Positions 8,045 to 17,511 of a DNA stretch of 64,000 nt are shown piece by piece; position 1 is the first letter of the stretch, and each line of letters opens with the position of its first letter. The notes beneath the pieces are model-generated. The model did not search any database. It saw nothing but the letters and a program-made list of their open reading frames with translations, and was not told where the DNA came from. The DNA comes from JAAYAY01 sp963674575. Lineage in GTDB: Bacteria; Planctomycetota; Planctomycetia; Pirellulales; Thermoguttaceae. Both the position numbers and the translations under genes were made by a program. The stretch covers positions 620,001 through 684,000 of the forward strand of contig CAXXQT010000008.1 of NCBI GenBank assembly GCA_963674575.2, in the 5' to 3' direction.

Positions 8045-11001
8045 AGGATCCATCGCGCGTAGGCGGCGAAGTGGCCGTGGGGGTTCTGGGCGTATTGGCT
8101 CAGAATGGTCTCCGCTTTCCCGTTCCGGTCGCCACATTGATAGAGCAGGCTTGCCACGATCAGCTCCTTGAACGCGCGGTTGAGGTTGCTCGTGTTGGCC
8201 TGTTTGTCTGGGGCGGTGGTGACCCATCGCTCTTCGAGAAGGCGGGGGGATGCGGTCGTTTCTTCGCTGAGGAACTTCACCCGATCCAGCAACTCTGCCA
8301 GCTCGTCGGCGGCCTCGGGAGGATGGGAACGTCCCAGGGCCAGGGAGATAGCCTTGTAGTGCGAGATTTCGCTCTCAGGAGCGAGTTGGGCCAGTTTGGT
8401 CAGGAGAGACTGGGTTGTTTCGGGAATGCCCGCGAAGCCGAGGGCAATGACCAGACGATCGAGTTCGGAGAAGGTGTTGCCCGTATTGCGCTGGGACGTG
8501 AGGGCCGCTCCGCGGTCCCATTTCTCATACGAGTTGACGGCGGCCGCCAGGGCCGCTGCACCCGACGGATCACCGACAGCGGCGAGGATTCTCGCAAGGT
8601 CGAGTTTCTGTTTGCCGATGTCCGAGTCGCGGTAGCGAGCCCGGAGCAGGGGAGTTGCCTGTTCGGGATGGACCACGAGGACCGCGAGAGCCCGAAGCGA
8701 TTCGGATTCGTCCTCGCTCGCGAGAGACTGCACGGCCAACTCGAGTTCCTCGTTGCCCAGGGGAAACGAATCGGTGTCGCTCGGAATGCGTTTGTCGAGA
8801 ACATTCTCGCGGACAAGCTGCTTCTGAAGTTCCTTGATGTCGACGTTGCGAGTGCGACCGCCCAGCCGAGCGGCCTGGGCGGCTGCTTTGCCTGCTGCGT
8901 AACCCTGGTTCTGCAGGTCCGGCTGCATCCGTATGAGCGTCATGGCATCGCGCTCGGCGCTGGCCCCCAATCCGACCACGAGGATCCCGTCCAGGCCCTT
9001 GGGGAGCAGGCACCGATAGGGCAGATCGCAGCGGAAGCAGGGGCCCTTGGCGTTGCGGAGAAGCAACACGGGCGAGTCGGGGAAAGCGGCCGCGTCGAAA
9101 TTGCTGTAGTGTTGGCTGATCGTGTCGGGGAAGGTGCGGCCGCTGAGGATGTCGGCTGCGGTCAGGACATAGTCGCCCACAATGCGGCGCCGTTCTCGCG
9201 AATCGATGAGTTGACCCATGTCGAAAGAGGTCGGCTTCTCGCCCGCGGTTCGCTTCCAGGCCATCAAGTGCCATACGTCAAGGACGTCGGTGTCGTCGAC
9301 CATCGTGTAGCACGTATTGACGTAGGAGTTCCCAAGGGGGCGTTGGGGGAATCCGGCGATTTGCACGTTCAGGGCGCCTAGGTCGGAAATGCTGTACTGG
9401 GTTTCTGCACCGGCCCAGGCCGCGATGTTGGCGTTGCCCGTGGCGTCGACGACGGTGGTTGCCAGGACCACGCCGTGCCCCTGGGGGGTGGCGACGATCA
9501 CTCCGCACACTTGGTGCTGATGAACCAGGGTGCCGCAGCCGAGCACGCCGAACCAGACGTCGGCGCCGGTGCTTCGCAGTTCGCGGCGAAGCCACTCGGC
9601 CTTTTCCACGGCATTCCAGGAATCCCGGCCGGGGTTTACGTGCTGATCGATGTATTCGGTGAAACCTCGTCGCAGGCCGTACCAATACTTGCCGATCAGG
9701 CCTGCGGTGCCCACTCCGCCCAGCTCGTGGAGGCACTCGAGGACTAGCGTTTTTGCGCCGCTCCGGGCCGAACCGATTCCCGCCGAGGCGCCCGACGTTC
9801 CGCCGCCGACGACCACCACGTCGTATTTTCCAAGCACTGGGAGAAGGCGATTGCCCGAGGGAACGGTTCCGAGATCCGGTGGGCGGATCCCTCGCAGGTT
9901 TTCCAGAACGTTGGCCTGAATGCCGTCCGCCGTGTCGGTTTCGGGCAAGAATGCACGGGCAGACGCTGGCAGTTCTTCGCTTTCACGAGCGGCCGCGGCG
10001 CCGATCCGCTTGCCCATTTTCATCAGTTCGAAAGGGCGCATGAATCGTTCGGCGGCTTTTGGGCCGAGGTCTGCATAGGCACTGAGGACATACAGGCAAG
10101 AGGCGCCCTTGGGCCGAAAGGGCCCGAGGTCGGCTATCGCGGCGCCCGGCCATACGTCGAGGCGAGATTGTCCGATCACGGTGGCGGAAGGAACTTCGAC
10201 CAGGACCTCCGATGCCAATTCGGATCCCTTCTGGTACGTCCTGTCTCGGGCTTCCTGTTCGGCACGGAAATAGGATACGGCCAAATTGTCTTCCATTGGG
10301 ATCTGGAGGGTGTATTCATAGACGGGAAGCCGACGTTTATTCTTCTTCGACACGGAGTCGTAGGTGAAATCCTTCTCCTCCACCACCATGTTGTCTGCGA
10401 GTTGCGGTTCACCGCCGGCCACGATCCGTGAGAATGTCTGCGGTCCGTGGACGAAGGGACGGAATTCTGCCTTGGCTTGTCGGGCCACCACCGCCTGCCG
10501 GGTTGCGTCGATCACCACTTTCGCCCGGATCGCCTGGCGGCCGCTTCGGTTTGCCATGACCACACCGGCAACGTGGCCCTCTTCGTTGCGCAGCACGTCC
10601 GTCACATAGCAGCCGGTCAGGTAGCGGACTCCGGTCTGGAGGAGGGCGCGGTCCATGGCCTGCTTCACCCGCGCGGGGGTTGTGACCCGATTGGCGCCGA
10701 AGCATGCCGCGGCAAGTGCAGATTCCGGCATCTCGTCTTCTTCTCGCCAAAGTCGCAGGGTGGAGCACATGTCCGTGCCGAGGTAGGGCGTCGGTGCGAT
10801 GAGGAAGACTGTTGCGCCCTGTCTGGCCGCTTCGCAAGCGGCCTCGACAGCTCCGCTGGAACCGCCGGCCACGAGGACGTCCACGTTGGCGGCGACGGGG
10901 ATTTCTCGTGCGGTCTCGGCGACGTATTCGGCGTGGAGCAGAGACGTCGCCCCGAGAGACAGGCACATGAACGAGGCGGCAGTGAAGATGGTTCGAAGCA
11001 T
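8023..11001 (-). CDS. Secreted FAD-dependent oxidoreductase with two FAD-binding halves and a HEAT-like tail
   Basis: A 992-residue exported protein. A signal peptide (TAASFMCLSLGATSLLHA) precedes two separate dinucleotide-binding motifs: VLVAGGSSGAVEAA near residue 45 and VVVVGGGTSGASAGIG near residue 395. Each is followed by a GTDM/GGVGTAGL segment typical of the FAD_oxidored (PF12831) family common in planctomycetes. From about 730 to the end, the protein turns into alpha-helical repeats (ALAVLVVHPEQATPLL, ALAAAVNSYEKW) that look HEAT-like. Family members are often about 400-600 residues with one Rossmann fold, so the duplication is notable. Substrate is unknown; a role in modifying sulfated or algal carbohydrates is a guess from the neighbouring glycosidase. 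Confidence 0.85.
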   Translation of the reverse strand: MLRTIFTAASFMCLSLGATSLLHAEYVAETAREIPVAANVDVLVAGGSSGAVEAACEAARQGATVFLIAPTPYLGTDMCSTLRLWREEDEMPESALAAACFGANRVTTPARVKQAMDRALLQTGVRYLTGCYVTDVLRNEEGHVAGVVMANRSGRQAIRAKVVIDATRQAVVARQAKAEFRPFVHGPQTFSRIVAGGEPQLADNMVVEEKDFTYDSVSKKNKRRLPVYEYTLQIPMEDNLAVSYFRAEQEARDRTYQKGSELASEVLVEVPSATVIGQSRLDVWPGAAIADLGPFRPKGASCLYVLSAYADLGPKAAERFMRPFELMKMGKRIGAAAARESEELPASARAFLPETDTADGIQANVLENLRGIRPPDLGTVPSGNRLLPVLGKYDVVVVGGGTSGASAGIGSARSGAKTLVLECLHELGGVGTAGLIGKYWYGLRRGFTEYIDQHVNPGRDSWNAVEKAEWLRRELRSTGADVWFGVLGCGTLVHQHQVCGVIVATPQGHGVVLATTVVDATGNANIAAWAGAETQYSISDLGALNVQIAGFPQRPLGNSYVNTCYTMVDDTDVLDVWHLMAWKRTAGEKPTSFDMGQLIDSRERRRIVGDYVLTAADILSGRTFPDTISQHYSNFDAAAFPDSPVLLLRNAKGPCFRCDLPYRCLLPKGLDGILVVGLGASAERDAMTLIRMQPDLQNQGYAAGKAAAQAARLGGRTRNVDIKELQKQLVRENVLDKRIPSDTDSFPLGNEELELAVQSLASEDESESLRALAVLVVHPEQATPLLRARYRDSDIGKQKLDLARILAAVGDPSGAAALAAAVNSYEKWDRGAALTSQRNTGNTFSELDRLVIALGFAGIPETTQSLLTKLAQLAPESEISHYKAISLALGRSHPPEAADELAELLDRVKFLSEETTASPRLLEERWVTTAPDKQANTSNLNRAFKELIVASLLYQCGDRNGKAETILSQYAQNPHGHFAAYARWILEKRGHH

Positions 11002-11335
11002 GGGAATGCGTCTTGTCGGGAGTTTGTGTGGCAGTCCGAGTATTGGTCTGAGCGAACGTATCAGGAAATGATGAGCTCGTGGAGCTTACTTTAGCGTGAA
11101 CGGATGGCGGAGGGAATTACGGAGAGAGAAGTTGTGAGAAAGGAGGCTCGCTTGGCGCCGTTGGAACGTTCGGGTGATTGGACCGAGGTATCGGGTAACC
11201 GCTGAAAATCAGTGGAGTCTCCCTTTTTCTTTGGGGCGGGGTGATGGGGCTGGTTGCATGGCATGGGAGGGGTGATGCACAATGTAGCCATTCCGGTCGC
11301 GCGATCGGGGTGGGTCTACGACGAGAGAACCAATC
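11002..11335. other. Divergent intergenic region
   Basis: The spacer lies between the FAD oxidoreductase (minus) and the GH127-like gene (plus) and presumably holds both promoters. Apart from the repeat at 11193-11232, no confident sites are visible. Confidence 0.5.
11193..11232. repeat. GAAAATCAGTG/GGGGACA-type dispersed repeat, copy 2
   Basis: TAACCGCTGAAAATCAGTGG followed by AGTCTCCCTTTTTCT. It aligns with 8006-8044 apart from a two-base gap and a few substitutions. Confidence 0.6.
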
Positions 11336-14050
11336 ATGAGATGCAGTTCCTTGGTGCTACGTACGTTCCTCTTGGCCGTGATTGCTTCTGGAGTGATTTC
11401 CTTGGCCCGGGCGGGCGAAGGGGAACCGCCGGCCAAAGCCAACTACGCCAAGCCCTATGAGCCGGCGGCTCGGGCGGTGCTTTTGCCGTTGCCTCCAGGG
11501 GCGGTGGAGCCGGAGGGTTGGCTGCGCGATTGGTGTCTGGCGGCGAGGGACGGCTACACGGGGCACATGGACGAGTACGACGTGGCGTTCCAGCAGGCGT
11601 GGGCCGCCGACCACAAGATGACCGGCGAAGGGCTGTTCTGGTACAACGGCGCCTGGCCCTACGAGGGCGGCGGCTACTGGTTCGACGGTCTGGCCCGCCT
11701 GGGCTACGCCTTGCACGACGACGCCCTGATCGCCCAAGCGAAGCGGCGGCTCGACGTGGTGGCTGACAACATGAACCGCGAGGGACTGTTGTTCCTCTGG
11801 TGGCTCGATCGCAAGAATCCCAAGGACCGGGAGGCGGTCCAGGCTGCTTTGGAGGGGTGGCCGCTGTGGGCGTGCGGGCTGCTGGGCCGGGCCATGACCG
11901 GGTACTATGCCGGCTCGTCTGATCCGCACATTCTGGAAGCCCTCGAGAAAGCTTACGACGCCGATCCCGACTGCCTGCGATCGATCACCGGCAGTCTTTC
12001 CAACGTCTGGCCGGCCTACGACACTTACTGCTGGTCGGGCAATCGCAAGATTGCCGAAGCCCTGGATCGCATGTTGAAGGGCGACGACATCGCGTTGGTT
12101 CCGGATCTGAAACGCTATGCCACGGCACCGGACCTGAGCCCCGGCTCCACGGTGGAGAATTCGCACGTGGTCGCGTTTCTGGAAGCGACCACACCCTGGG
12201 CGGTGGGCTACTTGTGGACGGGCGAGCGACGCTATCTGGATGCGGCGATCGGCTGGCACGATCTGCTCGAACGGATCGCCATGCAGCCCTACGGCGTGCC
12301 CGTTTCCGACGAGTGGTATGTGCCGACCAGCGCCTTTCGCGGCAGCGAGACGTGCGACGTGGCCGGGTACATGTGGAGCCAGGTCAGCCTGCTTGCCGTG
12401 ACCGGTGAGGGACGGATGGGCGATCGTGCGGAACGGGCCTTCTTCAATGCCGGGCCGGCCACCGTCGCTCGGGATTACAAGACCCATGTCTACTTCCAGA
12501 GCCCCAACCGCTTTGTCAGTTCGAGTCCCGATTTTCCCCACGGGCCGAGGGCGAGCGGGGGGAATTATCAACCGAAGCACTCGCCGCTGTGCTGCACGGC
12601 GGCGTTGAACCGCATCGTGCCGTGGTACGTGACACACATGTGGATGGCAACACGGGACAACGGCCTGGCAGCGACCTGCTTCGGACCGTGCAAGGTGACG
12701 GCCTTGGTGGCCGACCGGGTACCCGTCGTGCTCACGTGCACGACCGACTATCCCTTCAACGAGACGATCGAGATCTCGGTGCAGCCCGAACGCGAGGCGG
12801 CGTTTCCGTTGCTGTTCCGCATTCCCGGCTGGTGTGGTGAGCCGGCGCTGGTGGTCAACGACGCCGTCCTTCCGGCCAAGGCGAACGATCACGGATTCGT
12901 CCGCGTCGATCGAACCTGGAAGGCGGGCGACAAGGTTGAGTTGCGATTTCCCATGACGGCGAGAGTAGAGACCGGGCGGGACGCGGCGCCGGAGGGACCC
13001 TACGACGGCGGCCACCGCCCCACGGCCGTGACAATCCCGGAGAAGGACAGTTCCTGCGGTGTGCCCTACGCGTCGGTTTCCTACGGGCCGCTGCTGTTTG
13101 CCCTGCCCATTCCCGATACGAACGACCCGAACACGCCCGATCCTTCGGCGGTTTGGAACGTGGCGCTCGATGTGCAGAAGCCCGAACTGACGGTCGTCCG
13201 GGATGCCATGCCCGACAAGTGGGATTGGCCGTTGAGTTCTCCGCTGAAAGTGGAGGCCAACGGAGTCGGCATCGACTGGAGTCCCGATCCGAAGGCGCCC
13301 TGTCTGCCGCTCTTGCCGGTGGTGAAGCAAGACTCGCCGCAGCGAGTGACGCTGATTCCCTACGGCTGCACGAAGTTCCGCATCTCCATGTTTCCGGTCA
13401 CGGCCGAGCCGGAGGAGAAACTCTCGGCCGTTCGACGCGTGCTATTTCTCGGAAACAGCATCACGCTCCACAGGCCCAAGGCGGATATCGGCTGGGACGG
13501 CAACTGGGGGATGGCGGCCAGTTCGGAAGACAAGGACTACGTACACCTGGTCACTGCCGCCCTGGCCGAGCACAACGGTGTGCCGCCCGAGATCATGGTG
13601 CGGAACATTGCCACCTTCGAACGCAACTACGCGACCTACGACGTGGACAAGGAGATGAAGGACGTGTTCGCCTTCGACGCCGACTTGGTCGTGCTGGCGA
13701 TTGGCGAGAACGTGCCGGCCCTCAGCTCCGACGAGGCCAAGGCCCAGTTTAAGGCCGGGGTGATGAACATCCTGCGGGGCGTGCTGGCCAAGCGGCGTCC
13801 GCTGGTCGTGGTGCGAACGTGCTTCTGGCCGAATGAGGCGAAGGACGAGATGCTTCGCGAGGCGTGCCAAGAGGTCGACGGGATTCTTGTCGACGCCGGC
13901 CCCATCGGACGGGATCCGGCCAACGCGGCCCGGTCAGAACGAGATTTTCAGCATGCCGGAGTGGCCGGGCATCCAGGGGACCGAGGGATGAAGGCGATTG
14001 CGGACGCGATTGTGAAGGCGGTGTTGGAGAGAGAAGTTGTAACGAAGTGA
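11336..14050 (+). CDS. Secreted GH127-like (beta-L-arabinofuranosidase family) protein fused to an SGNH hydrolase
   Basis: A 904-residue exported protein. The signal peptide (VLRTFLLAVIASGVISLARA) is followed by an (alpha/alpha)6-barrel-like region, about 30-650, rich in Trp and Gly: GLFWYNGAWPYEGGGYWFDG, EGWPLWACGLLGRA and the CCTAALNRIVPWYVTHMW stretch. This pattern matches the DUF1680/GH127 beta-L-arabinofuranosidase superfamily. The C-terminal part from about residue 700 is an SGNH/GDSL hydrolase: RRVLFLGNSIT gives the nucleophile block and ADLVVLAIGENV a later block. SGNH domains in such fusions commonly deacetylate or de-esterify polysaccharides, so the protein may strip both side-chain sugars and esters. 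Start ATG 11336 has only a GAGAG upstream. Secretion and carbohydrate activity are inferred. Confidence 0.82.
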   Translation: MRCSSLVLRTFLLAVIASGVISLARAGEGEPPAKANYAKPYEPAARAVLLPLPPGAVEPEGWLRDWCLAARDGYTGHMDEYDVAFQQAWAADHKMTGEGLFWYNGAWPYEGGGYWFDGLARLGYALHDDALIAQAKRRLDVVADNMNREGLLFLWWLDRKNPKDREAVQAALEGWPLWACGLLGRAMTGYYAGSSDPHILEALEKAYDADPDCLRSITGSLSNVWPAYDTYCWSGNRKIAEALDRMLKGDDIALVPDLKRYATAPDLSPGSTVENSHVVAFLEATTPWAVGYLWTGERRYLDAAIGWHDLLERIAMQPYGVPVSDEWYVPTSAFRGSETCDVAGYMWSQVSLLAVTGEGRMGDRAERAFFNAGPATVARDYKTHVYFQSPNRFVSSSPDFPHGPRASGGNYQPKHSPLCCTAALNRIVPWYVTHMWMATRDNGLAATCFGPCKVTALVADRVPVVLTCTTDYPFNETIEISVQPEREAAFPLLFRIPGWCGEPALVVNDAVLPAKANDHGFVRVDRTWKAGDKVELRFPMTARVETGRDAAPEGPYDGGHRPTAVTIPEKDSSCGVPYASVSYGPLLFALPIPDTNDPNTPDPSAVWNVALDVQKPELTVVRDAMPDKWDWPLSSPLKVEANGVGIDWSPDPKAPCLPLLPVVKQDSPQRVTLIPYGCTKFRISMFPVTAEPEEKLSAVRRVLFLGNSITLHRPKADIGWDGNWGMAASSEDKDYVHLVTAALAEHNGVPPEIMVRNIATFERNYATYDVDKEMKDVFAFDADLVVLAIGENVPALSSDEAKAQFKAGVMNILRGVLAKRRPLVVVRTCFWPNEAKDEMLREACQEVDGILVDAGPIGRDPANAARSERDFQHAGVAGHPGDRGMKAIADAIVKAVLEREVVTK

Positions 14051-14130
14051 GATGAAGGAACACTGATCTTCTCAAAGTGAAAAGGACGGGACTTTCGAGA
14101 GCGGCGGGCTCCGTGAAATGCTGGACGAGG

Positions 14131-14258
14131 GCTAGAGACTGAAGACTGTAGGCTGTAGGTTTCTGATGCGACGTTGATTGGTGTGGAAAACCGATTTCGA
14201 TGCGACGGAAGCCCTTGATTTGCTGTCCTTCGGTCTTAAGCCTTGTCTTCGCGGTCAA
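14131..14258. repeat. Degenerate heptamer tracts in the spacer
   Basis: ACTGAAG/ACTGTAG/GCTGTAG heptads at 14137-14160 and their reverse-complement type (TCCTTCG GTCTTAA GCCTTGT) at 14222-14250. Both keep a 7-base register and resemble the tract at 54342-54385. Confidence 0.6.
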
Positions 14259-14334
14259 CCGCTTTTAATTTGAATAATTGTTACTAACATGAAGATAAGG
14301 GGTTTTAGAGTGACCTCTGATACGTAGGCTGCCG

Positions 14335-14702
14335 GCTCACAGCTCACAGCTCACAGCTCACCGCTCACCGCTCACCGCTCACCGCTCACCGCTCACCGCT
14401 CATTGCTCACCGCTCATTGCTCACCGCTCATTGCTCACCGCTCATTGCTCACCGCTCATTGCTCACCGCTCATTGCTCACCGCTCATTGCTCACCGCTCA
14501 TTGCTCACCGCTCATTGCTCACCGCTCATTGCTCACCGCTCATTGCTCACCGCTCATTGCTCACCGCTCATTGCTCACCGCTCATTGCTCACCGCTCATT
14601 GCTCACCGCTCATTGCTCATTGCTCATTGCTCACCGCTCATTGCTCATTGCTCATTGCTCATTGCTCATTGCTCATTGCTCATTGCTCATTGCTCATTGC
14701 TC
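14335..14702. repeat. Heptanucleotide minisatellite (GCTCACC/GCTCATT, about 52 units)
   Basis: About 370 bp of uninterrupted 7-base units GCTCACA, GCTCACC and GCTCATT. They are mostly arranged as an alternating 14-bp pair and then homogenise to GCTCATT at the right end. None of the plus-strand frames contains a stop, so automatic gene calls can run through it. It ends 18 nt before the ATG of the next gene, so copy-number change could affect that gene's leader. Confidence 0.97.
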
Positions 14703-14720
14703 GACAGCGAGGATCGTGAC

Positions 14721-17483
14721 ATGGTACGCGGTACATTCTTCTGTCTTCTCGTGTTTTCCGTGGTGAATCCGATCGGTGCTGCGGAGGTGGTTTTTGGGGA
14801 ACCGCCGACGCCTGAGGTGAACCCCTGGGCGGACAGGGGGATTGCCTCCGATTACCAGTTCGGGGCGTACTACACGCGGAAGAGCGTGGACGAGGCGTGG
14901 GATCGGCAGAGCCGGACGGATGAGTATGCCGATGTTTCGGTCCGGTTCGGAAATGAGCCGGAGGAGTTGGTCTTCTGGCGAGGGAGCGGCTATCTGCCTT
15001 GCTGGACGAGCGGCGACAGGAAGTTCTCTTTCAAAGAAGTTGTTCCCCGCACCGGCGACGGGCCTGCCGAGCGGCCGGACAAGGTCAATCGCTATTCGCG
15101 GGTCCGCATTATCGAGTCGACGCCTGAGCGCGTGGTGATTCACTGGCGATACATGCCCGACATGCCGAAGAACGTGGGCCCGGAGAAGCTGCCCGACCAG
15201 ACCCGGATGGCCGACGAGTATTTTGTGGTCTTTCCCGATCGGGCGGTGGTTCGTGCGGTCCTTCTCGGGCAGCCCCGTTACGATGATTGGCGGCGAGCAG
15301 CGCCGGGCCAGGTGTGGCGTTATCAGTTGACCGGCGGGGGCATCGAAGAACGGTCTGCGGAGAAGTCGGATACTGACTTGATGTTGGACGTGACGGGGCT
15401 GGCAAAGGCGGAGTCGAGAACGGCTACAGCCAGTCCACTTCGTTCGCTCGCCGACTGTCTGCCCAAGCCGTTGGTGCGATTCGCTTTCGATGAGGGCGAG
15501 GGGGTGAAGACCGAAGAGGCGGTGTCGGGCACGGATGTCGAGATCGAAGGCCACGGGGCTTATTGGCGCGGCGGGGTTTCCGGCACGGCGTTGATGATGG
15601 ACGGGTGGACCAGCCAGGTGAAATTCGAGAAGAAACTGGCAGGGACGGTGAGCGACCAACTTGCGTTGGATGCCTGGATCGCGACGGCCACCTATCCCTG
15701 GAATACGTGTCCCGTCATCCAGCAGGTCGACGTGGTTGACGGAGAGGAAGGGGCTGGCGTGATGCTCGCCCTGGAGGCCGACGGTAAGCCCAGCATGTGG
15801 GTGACGGTTCGCGGCGCGGGCGGTGAGCGGCGGATCAGCGTCAAGGCCGATCACCTGATTTCCCGCTTCCGTTGGACCCGTCTCACCGGAGTGATCGACG
15901 CCTCGGGCGGGAACTGCACGTTGCGCCTCTATGTGGACGGCTGCAAGGTGGCCGAGACGACAGACAAGGCGGGCGGGTTGGCGTTGGCGGCTGACGCCCC
16001 GTTGCGGATTGCGCAGGGGGTGAAGCGGAAGCCGAGCCTGCCGGTGGGACGAGGCCAGTACCCGAGCCAGTATTCCTTTGACGGCCTGGTTGACGAGATC
16101 GGTGTTTTCAACACGGCCCTGAGCGACGAGCAGATCGAACAAAGCACGGCCGCCTGGGAGATGGCCGAATCGCAGCGCGACAACCCGGACATGGAGCGGC
16201 GGGTTCTGCCTGCGGGTGAGAAGGAATGGGGCAACTTCGGGGCTCGATACACGCACCTTCCGTATCACGAGTGTTGGAACAAGATGTTCCGCATGTGCGG
16301 TCACCCGGACGTTGTGGTGGGCTTCGACAAGCTGCCTTGCCGGTATGTCCTCTGGCACGGGGCCAGCTACATTCCCATGCTCGTGAGCGAGAACGGCCGG
16401 TGGTACAGCAACGAGTTCAACGAGAACTGGTGGAAGGGCTGTTGCGAGCCCATGTCGGACAAGAAGACCGTCTTCGGCCACGTGCACATCCTCGAGCAGA
16501 GCCCGGCCCGGGTGGTTTTGAAGTGGCGCTATCCGCTCTCGACGGTCGGATACGAGATTTCGTACGAGGATCCCGAAACGGGCTGGGGGAACTGGGCGAC
16601 CTGGTACTTCACGATCTATCCCGACGGTTCGATCGTGAAGCGGATGCGGATCTACATGGCGGAGGAGCGGCGTCACGAGTGGCACGAGTCGATGGCGATC
16701 ATGGGGCCCGAGCAGCGGCCCGAGGCGGTGATCGACACGACGCCGGCCCTGACGGTCGCCACGCCCGACGGCACGGTCCGGCAGTATTCGTGGATCGGCG
16801 CGCCGCCGGAGAAGGTGGACTACACCGACACGGTTCTGCACATCGTGAACATGAAGGCCCGGTTCGATCCCTACACGATCCAGCGGATCCGCGACGGCGA
16901 CATTTACGCCGCCCGGGGCGGCACGGGCTATTCCGCTTTCCCGGCCTGGAACCACTGGCCCGTGGGGCAATGCCCGTCGGACGGGCGTCATGCCACGTTT
17001 CCCGATCGGGCTGCCCACAGCAGCCTGACCCATCTCCGCTGGGACGACTCGACGCCCTTCGGCAAGGAGGGCTTCTTTCAGGAGAAACTCTTGCTGGAAG
17101 GCATGTCGGACAAACCGGCGAAGGAACTTCTTCCGCTGGCCAAGTCGTGGCTGAAGCCGGCAGTCTGCGAGCCGCTTTCCGACGGGGTCGCGGTGGAGTA
17201 CTGCCCGGCCGAACGGGCCTACGTGCTCACTCGGGCTAGTGGCGAGGTGAAGCGGCTGGATGTGCGGTTGGCCGGTGCGCCGGAATCGCCGCTCGTGAAC
17301 CCGGCACTGGTTGTGGCCAACTGGGGCAGCAAGAATGACGCAACGATCCTGATCGACGGCAAGGAGCCGGACGATTCGATCGACATCCGTCAAGGCGTCG
17401 TTTGCCGGGCGAACGGGGTTAAAGCACTGGTGGTCTGGGTTGAGCTGTCGACGAGTGAAGCGTTGCGGGTGACGATTGAGTAG
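14721..17483 (+). CDS. Large secreted LamG-domain protein of unknown function
   Basis: A 920-residue exported protein. Start ATG 14721 opens a signal peptide (GTFFCLLVFSVVNPIGAAE) and is preferred over upstream starts, which would translate the heptamer array. A GAGGA lies about 8 nt upstream. Residues about 250-480 form a LamG/concanavalin-like domain: LVRFAFDEGEGVKTEEAV, then LRLYVDGCKVAET, FDGLVDEIGVFNTALSDEQ. The flanking regions are rich in Trp and Tyr and contain two similar blocks, VFWRGSGYLPCWTSG early and VLWHGASYIPMLVSENG late, which suggests a duplicated domain split by LamG. Such proteins in planctomycetes usually act on polysaccharides outside the cytoplasm. No catalytic motif is recognisable. 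Confidence 0.8.
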   Translation: MVRGTFFCLLVFSVVNPIGAAEVVFGEPPTPEVNPWADRGIASDYQFGAYYTRKSVDEAWDRQSRTDEYADVSVRFGNEPEELVFWRGSGYLPCWTSGDRKFSFKEVVPRTGDGPAERPDKVNRYSRVRIIESTPERVVIHWRYMPDMPKNVGPEKLPDQTRMADEYFVVFPDRAVVRAVLLGQPRYDDWRRAAPGQVWRYQLTGGGIEERSAEKSDTDLMLDVTGLAKAESRTATASPLRSLADCLPKPLVRFAFDEGEGVKTEEAVSGTDVEIEGHGAYWRGGVSGTALMMDGWTSQVKFEKKLAGTVSDQLALDAWIATATYPWNTCPVIQQVDVVDGEEGAGVMLALEADGKPSMWVTVRGAGGERRISVKADHLISRFRWTRLTGVIDASGGNCTLRLYVDGCKVAETTDKAGGLALAADAPLRIAQGVKRKPSLPVGRGQYPSQYSFDGLVDEIGVFNTALSDEQIEQSTAAWEMAESQRDNPDMERRVLPAGEKEWGNFGARYTHLPYHECWNKMFRMCGHPDVVVGFDKLPCRYVLWHGASYIPMLVSENGRWYSNEFNENWWKGCCEPMSDKKTVFGHVHILEQSPARVVLKWRYPLSTVGYEISYEDPETGWGNWATWYFTIYPDGSIVKRMRIYMAEERRHEWHESMAIMGPEQRPEAVIDTTPALTVATPDGTVRQYSWIGAPPEKVDYTDTVLHIVNMKARFDPYTIQRIRDGDIYAARGGTGYSAFPAWNHWPVGQCPSDGRHATFPDRAAHSSLTHLRWDDSTPFGKEGFFQEKLLLEGMSDKPAKELLPLAKSWLKPAVCEPLSDGVAVEYCPAERAYVLTRASGEVKRLDVRLAGAPESPLVNPALVVANWGSKNDATILIDGKEPDDSIDIRQGVVCRANGVKALVVWVELSTSEALRVTIE

Positions 17484-17511
17484 TGTTCCTTCTTCCTTTG
17501 ATCTTCCTTCG

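Noticed and set aside
14403..14720. Long N-terminal extension and two other overlapping open frames in the GCTCACC tract
   Set aside because: All are translations of the 7-bp repeat, whose three plus frames lack stops; the real start at 14721 has a signal peptide.
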